Assembly (NCBI GenBank): GCA_016932255.1
Contig: JAFGDE010000005.1
Span: forward strand, 31,690-95,689
Source of the DNA: Candidatus Saganbacteria bacterium
Lineage (GTDB): Bacteria; Margulisbacteria; WOR-1; O2-12-FULL-45-9
DNA: 64,000 nt
Direction: 5' to 3'
Part shown: positions 31,906-40,064 of the stretch, one piece after another
How the letters are laid out: every line of letters begins with the position of its first letter
How positions within the stretch are numbered: the stretch's first letter is position 1
Notes under the pieces: generated by a model
Database searches by the model: none
The model's input: the letters and a program-made list of their open reading frames with translations, nothing else
What the model was told of the DNA's origin: nothing
Translations under genes and position numbers: made by a program

Positions 31906-32883
31906 CTATCTGATGACCTCGCAATTCAGGCAGATGGGATATTTCCTGTAGTCAAGACGCCGGAAGTCCCGCCTCATCCTGTTGAAGGCCTTGCCATTCC
32001 AGATATCCCTGATCGAGTCCTTATTGACGTCACCCATGATCTGCTTGCCGTCATAATCGATACAGCAGGTGGTGACCTTACCGTCCTGAAGAATGACCAT
32101 GGTCTGCCAGGGAAAATGGCAGATGGAAGAGATCTCTCCCAGACGATTATATTCCTTGCCGCCGCCGAAATTATGCAGCTCGCAGATATTCAGGCGGTCG
32201 CCCAGTTCCTCGTCGATCAGCGGTTTGAAGATCGCCTCAAAATCACGGACCTTGCTCTGGTCTGAATCGACCGGCAGGTATTGGATGATCACTCTGGGGT
32301 TCCTGGCGCCCAGACGCTTCCTTTCCTCAAAAAAAGCCTTGATGCCTTCGATCGTCTTGTTAAAATTAAGGCCGCGCATGGTTTCGCTGTAGGTCTTGGC
32401 ATCCGTGCCGTAAAAGCTGATCTTGAACTCATCCAGTCCGGCCTTGATAATGCCAATGGCCATTTCCGGCGAGAACAAGGAGGCGTTGGTAACCATGTAG
32501 GTATATTTGACCCCATGATCCTTGGCCAGCTTGATGCGGTCCGGCAGTTTTTTATCCATCAGGGGTTCGCCGAAATTATGCATATGGAGGCGTTCTACCG
32601 GATAGGCCGAGATCTCCTTGATGAGCTTTTCATAAAGCCCGAGATCCATGAAGCCGCGCTGGCGCGTCATGCTGTCCCTCGGGCACATGATGCAGCGGGC
32701 GTTGCAGTAGCTGGTATTCTCGATCCAGATCTCCTTCGGAAAATCAGGATAACGCAGTCTCGTCATACGAGAAACGAACAGGCGGGCCTTTTTCAAGAGT
32801 TTTTTCGTCCCGGCCAGGATCGCAGCCGTGAACCGGTTCTTTTTCATCAAAGCAGCGATGGGTTTGAGAAACTTATTGCCCAT
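31906..32883 (-). CDS. Radical SAM/SPASM protein in the kinase-like cluster
   Basis: This 325-residue protein has a basic N-terminal stretch (1-45), then the cluster motif in NTSYCNARCIMCPRD (Cys-x3-Cys-x2-Cys), a TIM-barrel with NFGEPLMD (GGEPL-like) and KISFYGTDAKTYSE, and a C-terminal SPASM region with CHFPWQTMVI, TTCCIDYDG and the closing CLNC. SPASM proteins bind extra iron-sulfur clusters and often modify peptides, but many in glycan loci are uncharacterised. It follows three HPr-kinase-like genes, overlapping the last by 11 bases, and has a good GGGGAGG site. Its substrate cannot be named. Confidence 0.88.
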   Translation of the reverse strand: MGNKFLKPIAALMKKNRFTAAILAGTKKLLKKARLFVSRMTRLRYPDFPKEIWIENTSYCNARCIMCPRDSMTRQRGFMDLGLYEKLIKEISAYPVERLHMHNFGEPLMDKKLPDRIKLAKDHGVKYTYMVTNASLFSPEMAIGIIKAGLDEFKISFYGTDAKTYSETMRGLNFNKTIEGIKAFFEERKRLGARNPRVIIQYLPVDSDQSKVRDFEAIFKPLIDEELGDRLNICELHNFGGGKEYNRLGEISSICHFPWQTMVILQDGKVTTCCIDYDGKQIMGDVNKDSIRDIWNGKAFNRMRRDFRRLDYRKYPICLNCEVIR

Positions 32884-33925
32884 GATACCTCCCCTTTACA
32901 GATCTTAATATCCCTCTGACAATGGCCTCCTCACTGGTTTGCAAACCTTTTAAATACTTAGCGAAAGCGGCCGCGGGCTCATCACCGTAAGCCAGGAAAG
33001 AAGCCAGCTGATCGGCCACCAGATGGCCACGCTCAAGGTTGTTGTTGCGCAGCAGGAATGCGACCGCCCTCTCCTCCGGCCAGTCGGCCGCGGGAAAACA
33101 GACCTGGCCGTCGTTGCTCTTAAAGAGCAGGAACAGCCCGTCGATCCTGCCTTTATCCAGGATCTCAGCACCGGGGAAAAGCTCGCCGATATTGGCCCGG
33201 ATGAACCGTTTGCCGCCCAGCAGGTTCCGGACAATGGTCTTCAGGATCCTGACCGGGCCGAACACGAAGTTCAGGACGCTCAGCAGGCGCCAGTAGCGCA
33301 ATTCCTTGTCCACCTTAGGCTTGAGCGCCGGATTGGCGCGCAGGCGGTGGAATTCCTCGCCCATAAAGCGATGGACGTTCATGCCCCGCGGATAGCAGAG
33401 CACGTTCGCGTCCTTGTCTACCAGGACGAATTCCTCTCCGGCAAAGCCGGCGCCCTGGCGCAGTTTCTGAAGAGCCAGGGTGGTCTTGCCAACACCCTGC
33501 AGGCCCACATATATATTGACCCGGCCGTTCTCTTTAAGTCCGAGCGCGTGCATCATGGAATAGCCGCTCTCGATCAGTTTCAGGGAGAGGACCTTTTCGA
33601 TCACCCTCAGCGCTTCAAAGCCGGAAATGCCTTTCTCCGCCCGGACCAGCAGCGATCCGCCGGCGAACTCCTTGATGGGGAAAGCAACTGTGCCTGTTTT
33701 GAACAAAAAGTAAAGCACGCCCTGGTCGTAAGCCAGATCGTGCTGCAAGTAGACGAATCTGGCCGGCAGATCGATCTTCGGAACGAACTCTATCTCCAGA
33801 TCGCCATGCGGCAGGTCGGTCCGTTCAAAATAACCGAGATCGCTGCGGATGAAATCGACCACCGGCCGAGGCGCCTGGCTCAGTTTGATATTGAACAGGC
33901 CATGGATGGAAAAGTTAACGTTCAT
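32873..33925 (-). CDS. HPr-kinase-like P-loop protein 1 (function unknown)
   Basis: This 350-residue protein has an unrecognised N-terminal domain (1-115). A fold like the C-terminal kinase domain of HPr kinase/phosphorylase follows: MMHALGL (His126), the Walker A loop GLQGVGKTT (141-149), and FAGEEFVLVDKD about 20 residues later, where E164-E165 stand in for the family's usual Ser-Asp. The C-terminal 120 residues are basic and helical. Relatives in lasso-peptide and glycan clusters phosphorylate peptides or small molecules; no target is evident here. It is third of three tandem paralogues with only about the P-loop region in common. Confidence 0.72.
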   Translation of the reverse strand: MNVNFSIHGLFNIKLSQAPRPVVDFIRSDLGYFERTDLPHGDLEIEFVPKIDLPARFVYLQHDLAYDQGVLYFLFKTGTVAFPIKEFAGGSLLVRAEKGISGFEALRVIEKVLSLKLIESGYSMMHALGLKENGRVNIYVGLQGVGKTTLALQKLRQGAGFAGEEFVLVDKDANVLCYPRGMNVHRFMGEEFHRLRANPALKPKVDKELRYWRLLSVLNFVFGPVRILKTIVRNLLGGKRFIRANIGELFPGAEILDKGRIDGLFLLFKSNDGQVCFPAADWPEERAVAFLLRNNNLERGHLVADQLASFLAYGDEPAAAFAKYLKGLQTSEEAIVRGILRSVKGRYHGQ

Positions 33926-33926
33926 C

Positions 33927-34961
33927 TCAAAGAGCCCCCTTCAGATCGATATCGTTTATCTGCCGCGGCAGTACCAGAGCGGCACATTCGACCCGCTTGA
34001 TCGCTGACGCGAGCGTCCGGCGATAGAGATCCGCCAGGACGCCGGCCAGGTCAGGCGCGCCCGGCCGGGCAAAGCGATAAAGACTGTCATAATACAGAAA
34101 GCCTCCCATTTCCCTGCAGAACGAAACGGTCATTTTCCCCAGCAATTCTTCACGAGGGACCGCGACCCGGCTCAATTCCTGTTGATCAGAGCGCTGCAGC
34201 AAGAAAAGTTTTTTAAGCGGAGCACTGGCCGCGGCCACAGCAAATAAGCGCGATGGTCCATATTCCTTGTACGTTAACAGCAAGCCAAACCGCTGCAAGA
34301 GCGCGCGCAAACGTTTCGGCCTGGTCCAGAGACTTAAGCAAAGCCTGGCCCTGTCCCAGAATGACAGCCCGGCCCTGTCCGAATACTCCGCAAGATCGTA
34401 ATCAAGCAGGCAGATATCCCGGCCAAGCGGGAACAGGGTCGAGTCCTTAATAAAGGTCCATTCATCGCTCAAATAACCGGCACCGTTTGCCGTCAGGTTC
34501 ATTATGACCCTTGTCTTGCCAACGCCGGCCCAGGCGGGAAAGAGCACGCCCTGCCCGTCCAGCGCGACACTGCAGGAATGGACCGGAATAACCCCAGCAT
34601 GGAGCAGGCCGAAAAAGACCAGGGATTGCACGATCGCCAATAATTTATGTTCGTCAAACCCGCTCTCCACCAGGACCGCCTCGCCGTTCAGCGCCTGGTC
34701 TACAGCGAACTTTAATTTGCGGCCCTGTTTATCAAGCAGGTAAAAATCCGTATCGTTGTAAGCAGCCTCTTTACCGAGATAAAGCAGCCCTGCCGCAGAG
34801 AGATCTTCAACACATACTATCTTCAGCACTTTCAGATCACTGCCTGCGGGAACTCGGTTGGCCAGGTGTTTCCGGAAATACCCCGCGCTGGCGGAGAAAT
34901 CAGAGCCAACCCGCTGTTCAACAGCAACATAAAACTTGTCCAGAAAGTTAAGATATAACAT
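33927..34961 (-). CDS. HPr-kinase-like P-loop protein 2 (function unknown)
   Basis: This 344-residue protein is a paralogue of its two neighbours. After a 115-residue N-terminal domain it has PVHSCSVALDGQG (His128), a Walker A loop FPAWAGVGKT (141-150) in which the first Gly is changed, and YLSDEWTFI (D166), which matches the Ser-Asp-Asp/Glu motif of the HPr kinase fold. The C-terminal part has LKKLFLLQRSDQQELSRV. The start at 34961 has GGGAGAGGA; it overlaps the upstream paralogue by 14 bases. I do not recognise a closer family. Confidence 0.72.
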   Translation of the reverse strand: MLYLNFLDKFYVAVEQRVGSDFSASAGYFRKHLANRVPAGSDLKVLKIVCVEDLSAAGLLYLGKEAAYNDTDFYLLDKQGRKLKFAVDQALNGEAVLVESGFDEHKLLAIVQSLVFFGLLHAGVIPVHSCSVALDGQGVLFPAWAGVGKTRVIMNLTANGAGYLSDEWTFIKDSTLFPLGRDICLLDYDLAEYSDRAGLSFWDRARLCLSLWTRPKRLRALLQRFGLLLTYKEYGPSRLFAVAAASAPLKKLFLLQRSDQQELSRVAVPREELLGKMTVSFCREMGGFLYYDSLYRFARPGAPDLAGVLADLYRRTLASAIKRVECAALVLPRQINDIDLKGAL

Positions 34962-35991
34962 TCTGTATCCTCTCCCACCATTCATAAGGTTTCTCGCCTT
35001 TGGCAATGCCAACCTCGTAACTTTTGATCTTGGACAACAGGCTTTTCAGGGTATCAAGACGCCTGGCATAGAGCGATCCGCTGCCGTAATTCAGATAATC
35101 AAGCAAGCCCATATAATGGTATGTATGGAATTCCTTGACATGATCATTAGCCAGCAACAAGCGATCGATCGCCACATGAGCCGGCACTTCACGCAAATAA
35201 GGCTCGCGCGCCAGAGAAGGCAGGAACAGCACCTGAGGCGGCACTTTGCCGGAGATCAGCCTTCCGTCCAGAGCGTAATGGCTTCTCTTAAAGCGCCTGA
35301 CGATCGGTTGGCCAAGCCTGTCAGTGTTGGGGATAAAAGATCTCAGATCATCATGCAGCCGGATATGCTCCGGAAAAGGATAGATATTATCCTGATCGAA
35401 CAGCAGGAAATTATCGCTCAGGAACCGTATCCCGCCCGGGTCCTTAAGCGTTAAGGCAATGGCCAGGGTCGTCTTGCCGATGCCGGCCAGGCCGGCCATG
35501 ACGATCGCTTTGCCCGCGTGGTTGACCGCGCTGCCGTGCAGCAGGAAGATGCCGCAGTTGGCTTCCAGCAGATAGAAAACAGGAAAAATGACCAGCTTGC
35601 GCACCAGCTGGAAATAATCGGTCTTCCTGCGCCGGATCAACCGGCCGATCTTGCTCTTCAGGCCTTTCTTGCGGACCGGCCGGGCAGAGATCTCCAGATC
35701 GTTGCCCTGCTTGACGATCCTGACGAACAGGTTGCCTTCAAGATAGATGCATTTATTCTCGCCGATATATACGTTATTGCCGATCTTGCGGCAGGCCGCT
35801 ATCTCCTGCCCGTGATCAGCCTGGCGGTCGGTCAGATAGCTGACCTTAAGGCTCGTATTGCTTAACAAAGCCGGGTTCTTGTCCCCTGCCTTGCTGAAGA
35901 AATACAGGTTGCCGGCAACAGAATCAAGAAAATCCTGCTCATTGCTCTCGATCGTGGTCCTGGCACCGAATATGTTCAGTTCTTTGTTCAT
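34948..35991 (-). CDS. HPr-kinase-like P-loop protein 3 (function unknown)
   Basis: This 347-residue protein is the most canonical of the three. The N-terminal domain (1-140) is followed by FLLHGSAVNHAGKAIVMAG (His152), Walker A GLAGIGKTT (167-175), and FLSDNFLLFD (D193), the order found in HPr kinase/phosphorylase-like proteins. It lacks the HPr-kinase N-terminal domain and the full signature, so phosphorylation of HPr is not expected. Its ATG overlaps the kdsA stop by four bases, tying it to KDO synthesis. A sugar, lipid or small protein made by this operon is the likeliest substrate, by position only. Confidence 0.75.
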   Translation of the reverse strand: MNKELNIFGARTTIESNEQDFLDSVAGNLYFFSKAGDKNPALLSNTSLKVSYLTDRQADHGQEIAACRKIGNNVYIGENKCIYLEGNLFVRIVKQGNDLEISARPVRKKGLKSKIGRLIRRRKTDYFQLVRKLVIFPVFYLLEANCGIFLLHGSAVNHAGKAIVMAGLAGIGKTTLAIALTLKDPGGIRFLSDNFLLFDQDNIYPFPEHIRLHDDLRSFIPNTDRLGQPIVRRFKRSHYALDGRLISGKVPPQVLFLPSLAREPYLREVPAHVAIDRLLLANDHVKEFHTYHYMGLLDYLNYGSGSLYARRLDTLKSLLSKIKSYEVGIAKGEKPYEWWERIQNVIS

Positions 35992-36827
35992 CCGCGCTGG
36001 CGCTCCTTTTTGACCACGGCATGAATTTCCAGCAAGGGTTTAATGAATTCCTCAAGATCTGCCAGGGCGATCTGGCTGGCCGCGTCGCACTTGGCCACGG
36101 ACGGCTCAGGATGGGTCTCAACGAACAGCCCGTCTATGCCTGCGGCCACTCCCGCGCGGGCAATGACCGGCAAAAACTCCCTCGAGCCGCCCCTGGCATC
36201 GGCGCTGGGAATGCCGTAACGCCTGACACAATGGGTAACATCGAAGATCACTGGATAGCCGATGCGGTTGAGATGATAAAAGCTCCTGGGGTCAAGGACC
36301 AGGTCGTTATAACCGAAAGTGTAGCCGCGCTCTGTCAGCATGATCCTGTCGGAGCCGCTTTCCTCGGCCTTTTTCACCGGCGAAGCCATGTTCTCAGGCG
36401 CCAGGAACTGGCCGTGCTTGATGTTGATCGCTTTTTTGGACCTGGCCGCGGCCACGACCAGTTCTGTCTGCATGCAGAGATAAGCCGGGATCTGGATCAC
36501 GTCCAGGACTTCCTTGGCCTCGTCCACCTGCTGGGGATAGTGCACATCGGAGATCAGCGGCAGATCGAATTCCTTTTTGATCCTGGCTAAAATGGCCAGG
36601 CCCTTGGAGAGCCCCGGACCATGATAGAACTTGAGCGCGCTCCTGTTATCCTTCTGAAAAGAAGCCTTGAAGATCAGCGGCAGCTTCAGTTTCTGGGCGA
36701 TCTTCTTGATCCCTTCGGCCGCCTTCAGCATCAGGGACTCATCTTCGACAACGCAGGGACCGGCGATCAGGAACAGGTCGCCGTTGCCGCACTCGATATT
36801 TCCAACCTTAACTGTTCTTTTGTTCAT
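35988..36827 (-). CDS. kdsA: 3-deoxy-D-manno-octulosonate 8-phosphate synthase
   Basis: This 279-residue TIM-barrel enzyme condenses phosphoenolpyruvate with arabinose 5-phosphate. Seen: IAGPCVVEDE with Cys25, the residue that marks metal-dependent KdsA (non-metal enzymes have Asn there), FKASFQKDNRSA, HGPGL, DVHYPQQ, KHGQFLAPENM, ERGYTFGYNDLVLD, DVTHCVR and LFVETHPEP. The start at 36827 is preferred over 36833 because AAGGAG is 9 bases away. It overlaps kdsB by 4 bases and is itself coupled to a kinase-like gene. Confidence 0.94.
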   Translation of the reverse strand: MNKRTVKVGNIECGNGDLFLIAGPCVVEDESLMLKAAEGIKKIAQKLKLPLIFKASFQKDNRSALKFYHGPGLSKGLAILARIKKEFDLPLISDVHYPQQVDEAKEVLDVIQIPAYLCMQTELVVAAARSKKAINIKHGQFLAPENMASPVKKAEESGSDRIMLTERGYTFGYNDLVLDPRSFYHLNRIGYPVIFDVTHCVRRYGIPSADARGGSREFLPVIARAGVAAGIDGLFVETHPEPSVAKCDAASQIALADLEEFIKPLLEIHAVVKKERQRG

Positions 36828-37564
36828 TGGCATAATCTCCTTATTTTTTTCAGGTCGGCCAGTGTGTCGACCGCCAGTTGCCGATGCCGGGTCTCAAAGG
36901 TCAGGACGCCGATCCCGTTCTGCAGAAAACGTATCTGCTCCAGTTTTTCCGCGGCTTCAAGATAGCTTTTTTTCAGTTTCGGCAGTCTGAGCAGTAGTTT
37001 CTTCGTATACCCATAGATCCCGTAATGTCCCCAATAAGGATGCCGTTTGGCCCATTGTCCCAACCCGGCATCGCGGCAGTACGGCACCGGACTGCGCGAA
37101 AAGTAAAGAGCCCAGCCGTCCAGGTCGCGCAGCACTTTAGCCACACCGACATCCTTGATGTCCGCTGGGTCCTTGATCCTGTAGACAGGGGTGACAACGC
37201 TGGCTTTGGACCGGGTCAACGTCCTGATCATCTGACGGATAAGGCTGACCGGGATGAGCGGTTGGTCGGCCTGAACATTGACGATATGATCGGCCGGCAC
37301 CTTTGCGACCACCGAGGCAATGGCAAAAGTGCCGTCCGGCGACCTCGGATCGGACATATAAGCGTCAAAGCCCCACTCTTTTACCAGATCGAAGATCTTC
37401 CTGTCAGGCGTAACGACCCCCACGGCTTTGCGGCCGGCCGCTCTGGCGCACTGGTCAATGACACGCTTGAGCATCGGCTTGCCGTTGATATCAGCCAAGA
37501 CCTTGCCGGCCAGCCTTTTTGAGGCCAGGCGCGCCGGGATCAATATTTTGACCCGCTTGCTCAT
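36824..37564 (-). CDS. kdsB: CMP-KDO synthetase (3-deoxy-manno-octulosonate cytidylyltransferase)
   Basis: This 246-residue enzyme activates KDO with CTP. The signature ILIPARLASKRLAGKVLADI with the CTP-binding loop is at the N-terminus. NVQADQPLI, GHYGIYGYTKKLLL and LEAAEKLEQIRFLQNGI follow, all characteristic of KdsB; the family Gly-Asp in NVQGDEP is Ala-Asp here. ATGA overlaps link it to kdsC before and kdsA after. Confidence 0.92.
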   Translation of the reverse strand: MSKRVKILIPARLASKRLAGKVLADINGKPMLKRVIDQCARAAGRKAVGVVTPDRKIFDLVKEWGFDAYMSDPRSPDGTFAIASVVAKVPADHIVNVQADQPLIPVSLIRQMIRTLTRSKASVVTPVYRIKDPADIKDVGVAKVLRDLDGWALYFSRSPVPYCRDAGLGQWAKRHPYWGHYGIYGYTKKLLLRLPKLKKSYLEAAEKLEQIRFLQNGIGVLTFETRHRQLAVDTLADLKKIRRLCQ

Positions 37565-38253
37565 AAAGTCACTCTCTCCCTTTTTATCTTGTTCCGGATA
37601 TCCCAGTATTTCTGGTAGGTTTGATCAAAAGCAACTCTGGACCTGACGGTATCATCATAAACTTTCAACAGTCCCAGGAAAAGCTCGCTCATTTCCCTGA
37701 GCGCATAGCGGTCCGCGCCCTGGCCGGTGATATAATCGCACAATTTGTTCCTGATCATATACTCGTTCAGCAAAGGGCTGGCCTCTCTGGGTATGAAGAT
37801 ACGCAAGCCGGCGCCGCCGCTCATCGCCAGATCGTTGATGTCGTCAAAAACAAAGCCGACCTGTTCTCTTTTCAGCCCGGAAGCGGCCAGAAAATGATCG
37901 ATCGCCTTTCTTTTGTCCACCACGTTCTGGTACAGAGCGTTGAAATGCTCCCGTTCGCTCAATTCGACCGCGGTCGCGTTATTCCTTCCCGTGATCACGA
38001 CAAGCTGCAGCAGGGCCTTGGTCTTAAGCCAGAAACCGTACCGGAGCATATTGAGCCCCATGGAATCGATCTCTGAATAAAGGCCGTCATGGCCCTGTGC
38101 CTTGAAACCGCCGTGAAAAACGCCGTCCCAATCAAAAACAAAAGCCTTGATCCCGACCAGGGCTTTGAGCATCTTTTCCGGCGGGGTCAGGAACCTGCCG
38201 CCGACCTGCTCGAACTTTTTCGCGATCTGTTTAATATCCTTCTTTCCAGCCAT
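37561..38253 (-). CDS. kdsC: KdsC-like HAD phosphatase (KDO 8-phosphate phosphatase)
   Basis: This 230-residue HAD protein of the C0 capless group has the nucleophile motif DWDGVFHGGF (DxDGV), MGLNMLRYG, the second motif VVITGRNN, a lysine in VDKRKAID and FVFDDINDLAMS as the acidic motif. The order and spacing match KdsC, which releases phosphate from KDO 8-phosphate. About 35 extra residues precede the first motif and about 30 follow the fold, longer than typical KdsC. The start has AAGGAGGAG. A role on another 2-keto-3-deoxy acid phosphate is possible. Confidence 0.78.
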   Translation of the reverse strand: MAGKKDIKQIAKKFEQVGGRFLTPPEKMLKALVGIKAFVFDWDGVFHGGFKAQGHDGLYSEIDSMGLNMLRYGFWLKTKALLQLVVITGRNNATAVELSEREHFNALYQNVVDKRKAIDHFLAASGLKREQVGFVFDDINDLAMSGGAGLRIFIPREASPLLNEYMIRNKLCDYITGQGADRYALREMSELFLGLLKVYDDTVRSRVAFDQTYQKYWDIRNKIKRERVTL

Positions 38254-38268
38254 AACTCCTCCTTAATA

Positions 38269-40053
38269 TCAATTAAGAAAAACCTTCAGGTTCTCCTGGT
38301 CGACCGGACGGAAATAACTGCCGACAAAATCCATTGCCTTGGCCTGGGCAGAGTAATAATCAGCGTCAGCCATCGCCTCAATGCTTTTAACGACCGGCGA
38401 CAGGGCTTCAGGGCTCGAAACAGTCCACTTGAACTCAGCCAGACCGAACAACGGATCAGGGTCGATAAAATCGTTAAAATCCACACTGATGACCGGCCGG
38501 CCTGAGGCCAAAGCGTCCAGACAGGTCGTGGTCCCGCTGTAGACCACTACCATGGCCGCATCGATATTTTCTTTCAGTCCGGCGCGGGAAACAGTATAGG
38601 CACCCTGATCATCAAAGCCCAGGTAAGGTTTAAGCTTTTCATAAGGATGGTTGGGATGCGGGCTGACGACCACATCATAACCAGCCTCGGCCAGGCGGCT
38701 GGCCTTAATGAACCGCAACATTTCCAGGGAGCGCTCGAATGTCCAGAGGAAGACCAGGACACGCTTGCTGGCGGGCCTGGCCACGCTGCCGCTGGAACGG
38801 CCGTAGCTATGCCTCAGCGCGCAGCCGGCAACGGTTCTGGCTGCGGGATAGTTCATCGCCCTGACCAGATGGCCGCTGGTCACCTCACCCAGAGTGATGA
38901 TCTTGTCCGGCAGGGGCAAGCGCTCTGACTCCTTTTTGCCGAGAAAGAACTTGGTCGAAGAGGCCGCGATCTGAGCGTGCTGGAAAGCGATCAGCCTGAC
39001 CCTCTTCCCGCTCTGCTTGACCGCCAGATTAGTGACCTTTTCCCAGCTATAGTTCTCATACAGGTTAAAGAATTCCTTTATCTGGACCTTGTTCACCAGT
39101 TTTTTTGCCGCTAGATACGTCGCGTAATTAGCAGCCAGAGCATGATCGAGCCGCGGCAGGCCCATATAATTCCTGAAAACAGGCCCGACATCAACGCCCT
39201 GAAGCATTATCTGCCCGGACAGCCTCACCCTGGCCCTGCAAGTAAGCGTGAACCAGACGATACGGATAAGGTCTGCCCAGCCCAGCAGGGTCCTCTCCAG
39301 GAGAACGCGGCCAGACGGCAGAGATCCCAGGTCCTGCCTGACCTTGCGGGGATCGGCATTGATGATCTCGCCGTAATAAAGCACATGCCGGCCGCCGGCT
39401 TTTAGCCTTCCGGGCAGTTCACCAAAATATGTGTCCTTATCCTGTGAGATCATTGCCGCTGACCGCTGATCGAACCAGGTCCTGATCACGGAATAGCCTG
39501 CGGCTCTGTCCAGCTTTTTCCAGGACAAAGGACCAGTCCCGGCCGTCAAGATCTTTTTCGCCAGAGCAAGAGAGCTGAACAGACATGAAGCCAGCCGGCG
39601 CAGGAACAGCGGCCGCGGACGTCTTGAAAGGCGCGAACAAACCGTTACGCCACGGCTTTGGCAGAACGCAGCGATATTGCCCAACAATTCGCTGCTGCCG
39701 CTGATAACAGCCAGCTCATCAGCGTTGGATCCGCCAAAGGTCCGGTGGAACGCAAGGAAGTCGACCAGCTGATCGAGCAGATTTTCAGGCATCAATTCGT
39801 TCTTTTCTGATATGGGATGGCACAGCCAGGCGAGCGAATAGCCGTTCTGATCGCCGATCTCAGAGACCGCCTCGACATAAGCTTCGATGATCGGCAGCTT
39901 TTCCTCCGGCAGGCACGGCTTAGGGAAAACAAGCCTGTGCCGCGCCTGATCAATGACCAGGTCGCGATCAAAACTGAGAACGGTCACAGCCTCGCCTCGC
40001 TCCTTGAGGTAGCCCTTTAACCTATCAGGATTATCGAACAAAGAGACCTTCAA
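38269..40053 (-). CDS. Large surface-carbohydrate transferase-like protein A
   Basis: This 594-residue protein probably has a GT-B fold. The C-terminal half shows KRVLVFLWTFERSLEMLRF, VVSPHPNHPYEKL and AMVVVYSGTTTCLDALASGRPVISVD, a donor-site motif like those of KDO-dependent capsule transferases (KpsC/KpsS type) and the LIC13510-like surface carbohydrate proteins of Leptospira O-antigen loci, from memory. The N-terminal 220 residues are unassigned. It starts at TTG with AGGAGG six bases upstream; an ATG there is out of frame. Lying between the transaldolase-CBS gene and kdsC, it may transfer the CMP-sugar made by this operon. Confidence 0.65.
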   Translation of the reverse strand: MKVSLFDNPDRLKGYLKERGEAVTVLSFDRDLVIDQARHRLVFPKPCLPEEKLPIIEAYVEAVSEIGDQNGYSLAWLCHPISEKNELMPENLLDQLVDFLAFHRTFGGSNADELAVISGSSELLGNIAAFCQSRGVTVCSRLSRRPRPLFLRRLASCLFSSLALAKKILTAGTGPLSWKKLDRAAGYSVIRTWFDQRSAAMISQDKDTYFGELPGRLKAGGRHVLYYGEIINADPRKVRQDLGSLPSGRVLLERTLLGWADLIRIVWFTLTCRARVRLSGQIMLQGVDVGPVFRNYMGLPRLDHALAANYATYLAAKKLVNKVQIKEFFNLYENYSWEKVTNLAVKQSGKRVRLIAFQHAQIAASSTKFFLGKKESERLPLPDKIITLGEVTSGHLVRAMNYPAARTVAGCALRHSYGRSSGSVARPASKRVLVFLWTFERSLEMLRFIKASRLAEAGYDVVVSPHPNHPYEKLKPYLGFDDQGAYTVSRAGLKENIDAAMVVVYSGTTTCLDALASGRPVISVDFNDFIDPDPLFGLAEFKWTVSSPEALSPVVKSIEAMADADYYSAQAKAMDFVGSYFRPVDQENLKVFLN

Positions 40054-40064
40054 TCCATGCCTCC

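Noticed and set aside
33023..34000. 325-codon plus-strand open frame opposite a kinase-like gene
   Set aside because: No motif and no ribosome binding site. The minus-strand frame has a Walker A loop and coupled ends.
34948..35991. True HPr kinase/phosphorylase of a PTS system
   Set aside because: The HPr-kinase N-terminal domain and full signature are absent, no PTS genes are in the window, and there are three divergent tandem copies.
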